A stretch of 64,000 bases of DNA, from the NCBI GenBank assembly GCA_025765595.1, contig JAIVFH010000059.1, forward strand, positions 157,469-221,468, read 5' to 3'. Positions 53,005 through 63,604 of the stretch are shown piece by piece. Each line of letters begins with the position of its first letter. Within the stretch, counting starts at the first letter, position 1. The position numbers and the translations under genes are program-made. The notes under the pieces were generated by a model. That model was given only the letters and a program-made list of their open reading frames with translations, was not told the origin of the DNA and did no database searches. The stretch comes from Obelidium mucronatum. Lineage: Eukaryota; Chytridiomycota; Chytridiomycetes; Chytridiales; Chytriomycetaceae.

Positions 53005-53477
53005 TGTCAAAGATCACGGTGAGTGGTCAGTGTGTTTAGCACACTTGTTTCGTGGAATGTTCTTCTCTTTTCCTTCTAACACTTCTTTGTATTTATACCC
53101 GGAGTTAGTCTGAAACACATGTTTCAGGTATTTTCCCCAGAACACACTAACGCCTCATTTCATACTAACACCCTTATTCTAATTATACCATGGTCCACGA
53201 GTGAATACCATTCACGAGTCTTTCTTCCAAAGTTGTACGTCTGGCTTTATTGCTTCCAAGGAAAGCTGACCACGTATCAACCTTAGAATCCAGATGGGAT
53301 ATATTAGATTACGCGTTGTAGCAATTAAATAAAACTAGCATGTTTATTATATTCTACATACGATTTAGTTCACTAGAATAAGTTAGGATGTTGTGTGTAT
53401 TGGATTAAGAGTCTTTTCATGTGTAGCACACATGAGATTTATTGACAACAAAATACCACACATCATAATAACTGTCA
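53005..53477 (-). repeat. 3' LTR of Copia-B
   Basis: 473 bp; + strand TGTCAAAGATCACGGTGAGT to CATCATAATAACTGTCA. It contains TATTTATACCC and ACATGTTTCAGG stretches. It looks identical to the other LTR. Confidence 0.9.
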
Positions 53478-55762
53478 CTCCCCCGTGACACTAGCATCGT
53501 ATTAGTGGCATATAATAATGTATAAAATTGTGTTTTAAAGAGATATAGCGATCAAATACAAGTAAAACCATTTACAGTGCGCATCAAAGGAATCGAACCT
53601 CTTTGTATTTGCTAGGAATAAAAATAGTTCATCTTTTCAGATTAAAACCAGAAACTATTCATCGCTTTATTTATTTTAATTTTTGTTATCGTCTTTGAAA
53701 TAATGCGCTGTCAAAAATGATTTATCATTTTGTCGCTTTTTCAAATCTGACAATCTTCGCATACCCAACAGCTCCACCAACTTCCAATGCTGCGGCCCAG
53801 GCAACGCCTTGGTGAGTATATCTGCGATCATTAGTTCAGTCGGACAGAACACTAACTTGATTGTCCCATTGTCTACATTTTCTCTAATGTAGTGGGTTTT
53901 CAACTCAATGTGTTTGATGCGAGCATGGTGGATCGGGTTCACTGTGATCGCAATAACCGCTTGGTTATCTTGCTGCAGTACATCAGGTGTGTCGAGTTTG
54001 AAACCGAGTTCTCTGAAGAAATCCCGCATCCATGTACCTTCTTTGATCCCCTCAACTAATGCAACTATTTCTGCTTCACAGGATGACAGCGCTATTGTTG
54101 GTTGCTTTTTCGAAAACCAAATAACTGGAGCTCCGAAAACCATGTACACATAGCCTGATCGCGATTTTTTATCATCTTCCATCCCATGACTTGCATCAGT
54201 TGCACCTTTGGGTTTGTATCCTTCTGGTACTTCAATTGGCGTCATCGATTCTAATTCGGGAGTATCAGACGCATATACTATTACATCTGATCCCTTGTAT
54301 TTGTAGAATGCGATCCCCAAATCTACAGTAAAGCGTAAATACTTTAGTATTCGCATTAACGCGTTCCAATCACAATCTCTTGGATCTTTTTGGTATTGCG
54401 CTAGCGTATTCGTTGCATATTGGATATCAGGACGTGTATGCGTGGAAAGGTAAATCAATTTCGCAACCAAACTTGCATATTGTTTAACTTGTTCTTCTGA
54501 TAGCGATGGACTCATGAGATCATGTTTCCAATTTACAGCCATCGGAGTATCTTTCCATTTGCTTTCATCAATATTCCATTTGTCATATTCCTTAAGAATT
54601 GAGGTAATGTAATTGATTTGTCCCTGCCAAATTGCATCTTCACAGTTCTCGATTTGGATTTTGATTATCCATTGAGCTTCTCCCATTTCTTTGATCTTGA
54701 ATCGTAATTTAATCGCTTCTTTGATTGTTTTTATAGCCTCTTTGTCGCTACTTGCAATCAGAATATCATCGACGTAAATTATTACAATTATCAATCGTTT
54801 CGAAACTGGATCAATCTTCAAGAATGTGCATGAATCCGACTTCAGTTGAGTGAAACCATCGTTTAGAAAATATTCACGTAAGACTTTGTACCATTCGCGT
54901 CCAGCTTGATGCAAACCATATAGGCTTTTTACAAGTTTTGCGACCATAGGTATTCCATCTTCATTGAATTTTTCAAATCCCTGTGGCATTTTCATGTAAT
55001 TGGTTTCTTCCAGATTTCCGTACAGAAACGCTGTTTCGACATCAATCTGTTCAATCGATAAACCAAGTACCGCACTCATAGCAAGAAGGATTCGGATTAT
55101 TTTTGTTTTCACTACGGGTGAGTGGGTTTCATTGTAGTCATGGTCTTTGACCTGACTTGACCCTACCGCGACTAATCTGGCTTTAAATTTAGTTATCATT
55201 CCTAAAGGATCGATTTTATAATCATAGACCCATTTGGAATTTATAGCCTTTCTGTCTGCAGGTAATGATTCCTCTTCCCATACTTTATGTTTTAACAACG
55301 ATTCCATTTCCAACAGCATCGCTTTCATGAAGTAGTGAGAGTATTTACTATTCATGGCTTCACGAGCGCTTTTCGGTACTCTGGGAGCTTCTGATGCATT
55401 TATTTGCTCAGTTGGTACTGCACTTGGCGCGGCTTTGGACCAGTCAAATTGTAATTTTTCTTTCCTAGCAGCATTTGCCATGTGTTTAACCTTTTTCTCA
55501 AAATCCTTGTTTTGTTTAGTATCTCGAGCTTCAAGCTTTCGATTTAGTCTATCTTCGGATTTTAGTATTTGTGCGTCCAGGCTTGGGTGTGGGTCCCTTC
55601 CTTCAGCTAAAACTTTCTCCTTTTGATCCATCAGGCGACAGTACTCTTCTATTTCTTCGTGTACTTCTGCCAAGATGGTGATTGACTTTTCGCCAAACCT
55701 TTTATAGAATAAGTCTTCAGCTGACTCTTTTTCTTTAGGTTGCGATTCACTTTCAGTCGGTT

Positions 55763-55815
55763 CTGCAAATGGATGCTCTTTGAGTGTGAGTTCGGTTATA
55801 AAGTTCGATTTATAC
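55763..55815 (-). other. Candidate intron 5 of Copia-B (53 nt)
   Basis: GTATAAATC ... CATTTGCAG. Removal joins GAT GAA G to AA CCG ACT and runs in frame into RT. Confidence 0.6.
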
Positions 55816-56094
55816 CTTCGTCACTAAACAAATTGACTTGTTTTGCTAGATCCATCAGACTTTGTAAGTGTTCATTTAATTTTTCAATTCTCTTGCGTTT
55901 CTTATTTCGTGGTTTTCCCTGCAAATTTAACGCTCTTTTTGCAGTTTGTTTTCGATCACGGAGTTTCATTCCAGACGATTTTGGTGGTGTTGGTGGATTC
56001 AAGTCAGTATCTACCTCCATTTCCATATCATCTGAATCCGAGTCTAAATCTATTTCCCACTCAGGTTCTTCAATTTGACTTCTTTTGTCAGACC

Positions 56095-56151
56095 CTGTGT
56101 GAGCAGTTAAGTTTAGTAAGTGGACTGTCAAATTACCAATTTAACTCATAC
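56095..56151 (-). other. Candidate intron 4 of Copia-B (57 nt)
   Basis: GTATGAGTT ... CTTACTAAACTTAACTGC ... CACACAG with a good branch-site match (TACTAAAC). Removal keeps the frame. Confidence 0.65.
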
Positions 56152-56235
56152 TATTCTTTAAACTCTCATCAGTCTGTGTCTGTTCTTCCACATCAGTTTC
56201 TTCCTCAGGGCCATCCTCACCTCTGGGATTGTTTT

Positions 56236-56307
56236 CTGACGCTTCGGATTTTTAATGTGAGAATTACAGTTTCAAACTACCAAGTTTAGTAGTGATCAAT
56301 TACTAAC
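56236..56307 (-). other. Candidate intron 3 of Copia-B (72 nt)
   Basis: GTTAGTAAT ... CACTACTAAACTTGG ... GCGTCAG. Removal restores the frame into an 84-nt exon (56152-56235). Confidence 0.65.
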
Positions 56308-58070
56308 CTGTTATTTCCGATTCGGTTTCAATTCTCCCTTGGAATTTTAATCCTCCCAGGTGTACATTTTCCACGAGGTTGTCTTCTTTGACTACTGGTG
56401 CGTCAAATGGGACTTCATCCAGGTAATTTGCCTCATCGCCTACGTCCATATCATCCCCATTATCGCTATCTTCCTCTTCCCACTCTGTGAAATTGAGGTT
56501 TAATAGCGGATTTAGGTACGTAGATTTCAAAGTTAAACCAGGAAAAATTGATTCAAGGTATCGAACGTGAAATAGATTGTGAACCGCCTTTGTTCGGAAA
56601 AGGTAACCGTATATTTCCCTTCCATCTTTATCTCCTAAAAATACTCCGGATTCGGCCTTATGTCCATTTGGCACTCTTCCTTTTCTTTTCTTTTTAGGGA
56701 CAAAGGACTGCAATCAGACAACCAAAAGGTCTCGGCCGCTTGTAATTTGGTAATCTTTTCTCTACCATTTCAAACGGTGTTTTACCAGTTTCTGGTCTAA
56801 ATATTAACTGTCCCAATTTAACAGCGTAGTCCATAGCAAAATTGAACATGCTACTGGGTAGTCCAGCAGTTGCAAGCATGCTTGTTGCTCGTTCGCGATA
56901 GACTCCCAATGGACGCTCTACTGCTCCATTTAAGGCTTGGGTATCCGCTGGGGACTTCAAAAGTTTAATGCGAGGTTTACCATCTTCGCCTCTTGTGTTG
57001 CAATATTCATGTATAGCGTTGGTTTGTAATTCACCTCCATCCCCTTGAATTATCATAATATTCTGACCGTATAATTCTTGGACGGTTCTTAGAAATGACA
57101 GGAATTCCGTTTCGAAGTCTGACATATTCTGCAACCATAGCACCCACACTTTGTGTGTGAATTTATCAAAGATAAATGAGCAGTATTTTGCCCCGTTCCT
57201 TGCAACTACTCGTAGCTTGAAACTATCCTCGGCTATATTCCATAAGAATCTTTTAGGTGGGCTTACTTTTGCCCTTGTTGTTAAACGTCTGAAATTCACT
57301 AATTGGCAAGTTAGGCAATCGGTTGAATCTTTTGAAAAATCATAGGATATTTCCGCTGCGTCAAGGGTTCTCCTTAGGAGTGGTTCGCTCAAATGTCCCA
57401 TTTTAACATGCCATTGCAAGTAAGAGATTCTTTGAGTTTTTCCCTTTGATACTTTGGTTACTAAAACACGTTCAAATTCATGGTTTAAGGCATTGATTGT
57501 GTTTCGCGCACTTTTCATTGACTTGAATCCGTTATTATTTATATTTATATAGAATAAACTGCCGATTCTTTTGCCAATTTCCATGATCTTATCAGACTTT
57601 TTGTGGTACATATAGACGTGGTCAGCGCTGAAAATTATCAGGTTGTCAGTTCCTTTTAGTAAGTGACCTAATGATATCAGAGTCTCCACTAGTTTTGGAA
57701 CATATAGGCATCCATTTACTCTTTGCTGTACTCCCCCGATCGTCAGGAGAATATCACCAGTCGCCCATATTCTTATGGGATTGTCATCGGCTAAATACAC
57801 GTATTCGTCCATGACATGCTCCATAGTGCCATTTACAAACAGGTTTATATCGTTTGTCATTATCGTAGTTGCTCCTGAATCAATCATTTTGTTACTTTTA
57901 TTAATTTGGGTGACGTTCTCAGCGACGCACACTTTCATTTTCGAAAACTCAGAAATAAAACTATCGAAACCAGTACCCTCAAAACTTCTCTCATTTGTCA
58001 CCATCAATCTTTCGGCGTTTGGCGTCAATGAGCTATTTTGGGGTAAGGTACGATGTTTTAGTTCCAAGTC

Positions 58071-58119
58071 CTTTTGTAGCAAGTAATTTAGGAACTAACT
58101 TTCAATTACGGAGCTTTAC
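58071..58119 (-). other. Candidate intron 2 of Copia-B at the gag-pol boundary (49 nt)
   Basis: GTAAAGCTC ... TTCCTAAATTAC ... CTACAAAAG. It contains the gag stop TGA. Removal is phase 0 and fuses gag directly to the pol frame (AAA AAG to GAC TTG GAA). Confidence 0.55.
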
Positions 58120-59536
58120 CTTTTTCAACGCTTTTGCAGACTTCTTTACAGTCTCTTCAGTTGAATCGGCTTCATTTTCCGTTGCTTCTTCATCCGATGA
58201 ATCTCTTATTACATTTGAGACCCTCTTCTTCAAGATTGGATTTGGGCGGATTTTTGCCAGTAAGTCCTGTGCATCTTTCACATTCCCCTCTTCCAATTTC
58301 TTGAGTACTTTTGGACAGACGCTTGGAGCGTGCTTTTCGCATGCGGAATCCTTGCAGATAAAACAACCACCTCTTTGGATTGGTTTTGGATTGTTTTTCC
58401 ACTGAGTTTTTCCTGCTCCTTTGATTTTGGTTTGTGCTGGTTTATCCTTCGAAAAGTTTGCTGCTGCTTTCTTCTTGTCTTCCGACTTTTTGACAGAGTT
58501 TGCTTTCTTCTTTTCTTCAGCTGCCTTTCTTTCAGGTTCACGAATTTCCTGATCTGTCTGGTGACCCTTGATTATTTCAAGAACCATTTCCAGTGCCTTC
58601 TCAACAGTCTCGCAGGTTTTTACAATTCCTTTTGTTTCTAAATCATTCTTAGTGTCTGGAATCGAATACCTAAAGGAGACATTGGCGAAGGGAGCGAGTT
58701 CAGGATCGCAATATTAAAGAATTCCACCTTTAAGAAGGTAAGGACTGAATCAACAATGGCCTCATGGCTTTCATCGTCGGTTTGGATATCATCCTTTACT
58801 GCTTCAAGTATTCTTTCCTTCAAGATATTTGGCTGCGTCAAGATTTTAGTCCAGCTTGGGATGAATTCCGTAACCCAGGATTCAATCTTATCGCGTTTAT
58901 CACTCGGAATATGAGTGCTCTCAACTTGTTGAATCCAACGGCGAAAATCATAACCTTTGTTTTAAATTCTCTTTTATTAATTGTTTATTTTATATTACTA
59001 AATAAAAGAATTAAGATACCCGTGTTTTTCAAAGTGACAAATTGGGTTTTAATCTCCTTAAGGGCGACTGAGAGAATATTTTTCTCCTTGTAATCGTCTG
59101 ATTGGGAAATTGCATTCCAATGTACCTCGGTAAAGAAGCCTTTCAAGGTAGTGATACTACTATCCATCTTCTCTCTCCAAGTGTCATAGCTTTGTTCCTC
59201 CTTCAAACGTGTAGACTTCAGATTTGCTTGAGATTGCACAGCGTCACTCCAATTCTTGTATCGAATATAGTGGGCATCCAATCTTTCAGCATAGTCTTCA
59301 TCTGTCTCTTCATCAGCGATGTTTTGGACTGGTTTTGAAGGTGGGTTCGGGTCTACTTCGTCCAATTCCCAGTTTTGAGAGTTTGGCATTTCTCTACCCT
59401 TCAGGTCATTGACTTGTGATCTGTAGCCGGAATCAACCAAGTACGTTTCAATGTCAAGGTAATGCTGTGGGGTAATTGTTGAGGCTGTCGCGGCAACATT
59501 TGCCGGTCTCTTAGCTTCAGCTTTCTTAGGTGCCAT
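58102..59536 (-). pseudogene. Copia-B gag (one intron, one frame change)
   Basis: It starts MAPKKAEAKRPANVAATAST. The first frame (59536-59020) joins across a 65-nt intron (58955-59019) to GYDFRRWIQQVESTHIPSDK and TQPNILKERILEAVKDD. Near 58710 a one-base change (or a weak intron) leads to a second frame with APFANVSFRYSIPDTK. It then continues to a Lys-rich region and a CX2C-X4-C...H...C cluster (CFICKDSACEKHAPSVC), probably a degenerate zinc knuckle. The end is at 58102 (LKKVKLRN). The predicted role is particle formation and RNA binding. Confidence 0.7.
58955..59019 (-). other. Candidate intron 1 of Copia-B in gag (65 nt)
   Basis: GTATCTTAATTC ... AAACAAAG, much more AT-rich than its flanks. 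It contains the stop of the unspliced frame. Removal is phase 1 and keeps the frame. Confidence 0.55.
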
Positions 59537-60724
59537 ATTCCCTCTTTAATAACTGTTTTGGATTTCACAGGTTTAATTATTTTCTTTATTTCAGATTTCA
59601 TCTTTGTGTGTGATTTGCCGTCCTTCACTCCTCATTTGGTGATCTCTTGTGAGTGTAGCATTGGTGCCTCTTGGCGCCTATCTGTCTAATTTACAGATTT
59701 AGCACCTTAATTCACGCTGATTTGATCCTCAAAGAGGCGCTGTGGGGCGCCAAAATTGGTTTGGTTTACGCGTTTATTTCCATAAAAGTTCACTTTAAAC
59801 GTTTTTAACACAGTCGCGGGGGCATCGAATTGATTGAAACTTCAGATACAGTGCTTTTCATGTATTCTAATTTAGTTTCTACTTTCGAAAACGCGGTAGT
59901 TTTGTTTTCTAGGACTTATGTGAAATTTCATTCTTGTGCAAACAACCTTTTGGTATACACTACTAATTTTAAATCTAAAATAAATCTTTATTTATTTTTA
60001 TCTGTTTAAATTGAATGGCGTGCTTTCGGTTTCAGTTTTAGGAGTTTCTGTTTGTTCATTGTTTTCTCCTGCACTGTGATCGTCTCCACTATCCATTAGG
60101 CCCACTAATGTGAGACTATAGCGAAGTTCCGCGTTACTCAATTTAACCAGGAATCCAGAAGATCTCCAACTTTCGATGAGTTCCACTCTCTCTTCTTTGG
60201 AGAGGTTTGCCCACTTGTGGTTGGTTGGATCGCCTTGGATTATTTGATATGCCATCTTCGCTGCGATTTCTGCCATCTCAGTCTCGCACTGGGATCTCCA
60301 GTTTGTAGAATCTATGAGTTCAGGCATGTGATCGTCAGTTTCTGACATTTCAACAATTTATTTTGTAGTTTTTCTTCACTGTCACTATTTTTCCAACACA
60401 ATGTGTCATAGGAAAATGACTTTGAATCAAACTCCAGACTTCCAACTCAATCACAGATCTCGGTTACTATAGCTTATGCTATGTGGTTGAGATAAGTTCT
60501 TTTGTTGGGTTCAAATTTATGGGATGTGACTGACATCAATTTCAACTTCCACAGGTTCGATCAAGAGATCGTTTAAACCGCAGTCGTACTCAGTCAACCC
60601 TTTGTTCTCGCTTATAGCGGTTTTGGTGTCTTCCGTCGACATCGATTTCAACTCAGCTGATTGGAGCAAGCTCCGCTCAGTGAGTACTCGATCGGAGACC
60701 CATAGCACTTAAACTACAACTTTG
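59537..60724 (-). other. Copia-B long 5' leader with two small frames
   Basis: About 1.2 kb between the 5' LTR and gag. It holds frames of 63 codons (60517-60708) and 116 codons (59998-60348). The latter starts MSETDDHMPELIDSTNWRSQ and contains LSKEERVELIESWRSSGFLV. It looks protein-like but is unrecognised. No canonical TGG primer-binding site follows the LTR. Confidence 0.5.
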
Positions 60725-61197
60725 TGTCAAAGATCACGGTGAGTGGTCAGTGTGTTTAGCACACTTGTTTCGTGGAATGTTCTTCTCTTTTCCTTCTAAC
60801 ACTTCTTTGTATTTATACCCGGAGTTAGTCTGAAACACATGTTTCAGGTATTTTCCCCAGAACACACTAACGCCTCATTTCATACTAACACCCTTATTCT
60901 AATTATACCATGGTCCACGAGTGAATACCATTCACGAGTCTTTCTTCCAAAGTTGTACGTCTGGCTTTATTGCTTCCAAGGAAAGCTGACCACGTATCAA
61001 CCTTAGAATCCAGATGGGATATATTAGATTACGCGTTGTAGCAATTAAATAAAACTAGCATGTTTATTATATTCTACATACGATTTAGTTCACTAGAATA
61101 AGTTAGGATGTTGTGTGTATTGGATTAAGAGTCTTTTCATGTGTAGCACACATGAGATTTATTGACAACAAAATACCACACATCATAATAACTGTCA
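60725..61197 (-). repeat. 5' LTR of Copia-B
   Basis: 473 bp, identical by eye to 53005-53477. Confidence 0.9.
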
Positions 61198-61330
61198 GGA
61201 AGTTGGGGAGAGTTAGGGTTTCTCCGGAAATTTTTATTATATAAAAGTTGCTACCTCGGAGGATTGAACCCCTGGCTTACACTACTCCTTGGTGCCGTAC
61301 CAACTGGGCTACGGCCATGTAATCTACCTT
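61198..61330 (-). mobile_element. SINE copy S2, 5' part (split)
   Basis: The body (GTTGGGGAGAGTTAGGGTTT, CTCCGGAAATTTTTATTA) is followed by a reversed B box (GGATTGAACCCC) and a reversed A box (TACCAACTGGGCTA). It completes the fragment at 52978-53004. Confidence 0.8.
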
Positions 61331-61664
61331 GACATGATTATATATGGTTCTCATATAAAACAATAGACAGTCCAAGTTAGAAGCTTGCACTATCAAACTG
61401 AGTTTATGGATAGCATAAAGAGTCGTGACAAGACCAAATAGAGATATTCAGTCAAACTCTGCTTTCCAAATTCGTGATCTTTTTACCACATATTAGACTG
61501 ACGGATAGATTATCAGAAAGTTGAAACAATTGAAAAACAACCAAAAGTTGACAATGCTGGGGATTGAACCAGTGACTCTCAGATTCCAAAAGTAACTGCT
61601 TGTCAGATGAGATAAAATGACACACAAACTTTGAAATATCATAAATTTCAGTTATTGGAAAAAG
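61331..61664. other. AT-rich DNA with a second tRNA-like head
   Basis: No gene is recognisable. About 61555-61612 on the - strand has a B-box-like GGTTCAATCCC within CTGG/CCAG and a TTTTGGAATCTG anticodon-like region, so it is probably another tRNA-derived repeat. The following GCTTGTCAGATGAG stretch recurs near 62785. Confidence 0.4.
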
Positions 61665-61905
61665 GTCTAATTTAGACTGTCTAATTCAGACTGTCTAATT
61701 TAATTCAGACTGTCTAATTTAGACGGTCTAATTCAGACTGTCTAATTTAATTCAGACTGTCTAATTTAGACGGTCTAATTCAGACAGTGCAATTAGACTG
61801 TCCAATTAGACTGTCTAATTTAGACTGTCTGAATTAGACAGTGCAATTAGACAATTAAATTTAGACTGTCTAATTCAGACTGTCTAATTTAGACTGTCGA
61901 ATTTT
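61665..61905. repeat. Short-unit satellite (GACTGTCTAATTT)n
   Basis: About 18 degenerate copies of an 11-14 bp unit, GACTGTCTAATT(TA/CA). Some copies are inverted (GAATTAGACAGT), so the array can form hairpins. Confidence 0.9.
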
Positions 61906-61914
61906 GGGAATGAC

Positions 61915-62540
61915 CCAAGAAACGATGTTACACAAGGACAGTGGGTGTGAAAACTATCATGGCCAATCAGATTCGGAAATTTGCAGGAATGATTTTATCG
62001 GCTCAGTTGAAAAATGACGTTACACCAGATTCGGAATTTGTAGGAATGATTTTTTCGGCTCACTTGAAAAATAACGTTACACCAGATTCGGAAATTTGCA
62101 GGAATGATTTTATCGGCTCACTTGAAAAATAACGCTACACAAGGCAATTGGTGATGACAAATGTTTCGCCCAATCAAATGTTGAATTTTGGGAACAACCT
62201 CATCCAGTCATCTTAAAAATGACGTTACACAAGAGTACTTTGTGTGAAAAACTTCTTTCCCCATCAGATTCTGTAAAATTTTCAGAACTGCACTATAAGG
62301 TTAACCTGGAAAATGACATTACACAAGTTCTAAGATGATGAAAAAAACACTATTTCAATTAATACAATAAAGAATAGTACTCTTAGACACTATGCAATAA
62401 TGTTACACAAGATGTGACCTTCATGGGAAAAAACCTTATGCAGTACTCTCATCTCTTTGATACTTCAAGCATCAGTTGAATGAGGTGACACAAATCCATA
62501 TTAGTTAAAAGACGTTACACGAGCGTTACACGAGCCTTAC
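61915..62540. repeat. Satellite with unit of about 64 bp
   Basis: Nearly perfect copies at about 61968-62135 (GATTCGGAAATTTGCAGGAA, TGATTTTATCGGCTCA, TTGAAAAATAACGTTACACC) followed by strongly diverged copies recognisable by ACGTTACACAAG. The array peters out near 62540. Confidence 0.8.
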
Positions 62541-62588
62541 ACGAGTCCTTACACACTTTGAAAATGCTGCATTAGATAAATCCAATCA

Positions 62589-62735
62589 GGGTTCTTTTAC
62601 TCATGGGGGAGGTTGGGGAGAGTTTGGCTTTCTCCAGAAATTTTTATTAAATAAAATTTACCTACTGGAAAAATTGAATCCCTGGCCTACACACCTCATG
62701 AGTGCCTTACCAACTGAGCTAGAGGGGTTGTTGAA
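62589..62735 (-). mobile_element. tRNA-derived SINE, copy S3
   Basis: Reverse copy: GGGTTCTTTTACTCATGGGG at the left and reversed B (AATTGAATCCC) and A (TACCAACTGAGCTA) boxes at the right. The same family as S1 and S2, and unsplit. Confidence 0.75.
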
Positions 62736-62845
62736 CACTGCATGTCTTGACATGACAAAATATAATTATCATGTGCAACCAGCTTGTCAGATGAGTAAAA
62801 TATGATAAAATTTCATAAGTTTTACTCATTTAACAAAGTCCAATT

Positions 62846-62987
62846 TGTTGGAGGCACATGAAACTCATGTTGCAAGCTCCATGTTTGGGAATAAAGTTTA
62901 AGAATTCTCTCCAAAATCTCTCTAGTGTCCACAACGATCAGCTCACCTGTCTACAGAACCAGCACCGCTTCCAGTCCCTCTACAACA
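62846..62987 (+). repeat. 5' LTR of copy A5
   Basis: 142 bp, TGTTGGAGGC to CTACAACA. Confidence 0.9.
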
Positions 62988-63270
62988 GATTAAGAAGTCT
63001 TATTACTCAACATCTGTTAAATTTTCCTGTACCAATTAGTCAGGGAACCCTTAAAAAGCCGGAACGTTCAAGCATCTACTGTTACACAAGCACCTCAGCC
63101 GCTACTACCAAAGCCGCTACAGCTTCTAACTCTACTACAAACAGCTTAATCTACTTATTAAAACAAGTTTATTCAACTTCAACAACTACAACTTTCTACT
63201 ACTTGAAACACTTGAAACTCAACCAACCCCCAACTACTACGCCTCAAAATTTTTTCTGACTTCAACAAAA

Positions 63271-63604
63271 ATGACAACAAACAACAACTTGAAAACCACT
63301 TTTACGCTTGATCATGACAACATCAGCGATTTCCACCAGTGGGTTGACGATATTGAAGGTGTTGCAGCCCAACACAATGTTCTCCACACTATTCGTCTTG
63401 ACCAAGAGTCCCACGACGACAATATCAACAACTACTTGGTTCCTTATGGTCCAAATGGTGCAATCACGGCTGATCCGCAGCTTCTTGAACTTGCAGTCTG
63501 GGATAATCCTGAAGACCCGAACGATCCATGGGTTCTTCAGCTGACTGATGTTCCAAATACTTGTCCAGGGTCATACGCGAACAACAAGATGATGCAACGT
63601 ATCA
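63271..63604 (+). pseudogene. A5 gag (truncated by insertion)
   Basis: The first 111 codons of the family A Gag, nearly identical to A2, then foreign sequence. Confidence 0.85.

Larger units (their letters stand above)
53676..58082 (-). pseudogene. Copia-B pol (protease, integrase, RT, RNase H) with introns
   Basis: 58082-56694 has the protease (MIDSGATTIMTND) and integrase (WHVKMGH, CLTCQ, QGDGGEL, AVERPLGVY). One extra C near 56705 shifts the frame; integrase resumes in 56713-56308 (FVPKKKRKGR, GVFLGDKDG). Three GT-AG introns follow at 56236-56307, 56095-56151 and 55763-55815, with an acidic then basic linker between them (DLDSDSDDMEMEVD; KPRNKKRKRIEKL). Then comes an intact RT-RNase H of about 660 codons (53676-55673): KMPQGFEKF, YVDDILIA, TDASHG, LSSCEAEIVAL and QQDNQAVI. 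With introns removed and the one-base lesion ignored, the whole pol is a single frame. Confidence 0.8.
53005..61197 (-). mobile_element. Copia-B LTR retrotransposon, inserted in a SINE
   Basis: 8193 bp on the - strand with two 473-bp LTRs (53005-53477 and 60725-61197) that look identical over their whole length, TG...CA ends, and a 5-bp target duplication GGAAG. A polypurine tract (GGGGGAG, 53478-53484 on the - strand) adjoins the 3' LTR. The order is 5' leader with small frames, gag, protease (DSGA), integrase, RT, RNase H, as in Copia. It is unrelated in sequence to family A. Five short GT-AG introns interrupt gag/pol (see entries), and two places (about 56705 and about 58710) need a one-base correction. 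Confidence 0.9.
62846..63604 (+). mobile_element. Copia family A copy A5 (5' part)
   Basis: 5' LTR 62846-62987 (142 bp), leader, and gag from 63271. The match to other copies ends at about 63604 within gag, after codons for NNKMMQRI. The remaining element is not in the window. Confidence 0.9.

Noticed and set aside
53590..53612. tRNA gene in the Copia-B 3' region
   Set aside because: Only a T-arm-like stem-loop is present, with no A box or acceptor stem.
56694..56713. A sixth intron at the integrase break in Copia-B
   Set aside because: The only GT-AG pair spans about 15 nt. A single extra C explains the break and preserves the spacing of the conserved motif.
58638..58720. A sixth intron in Copia-B gag (about 80 nt from GTGGAA to ACTAAG)
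   Set aside because: It is in frame, but the donor is weak and the segment has coding-like composition continuing the Gag. A one-base change is simpler. It is left open rather than listed as an intron.
61555..61612. Functional tRNA gene on the - strand
   Set aside because: The T arm is recognisable, but D and acceptor stems do not pair properly and a flanking repeat is shared with 62785.
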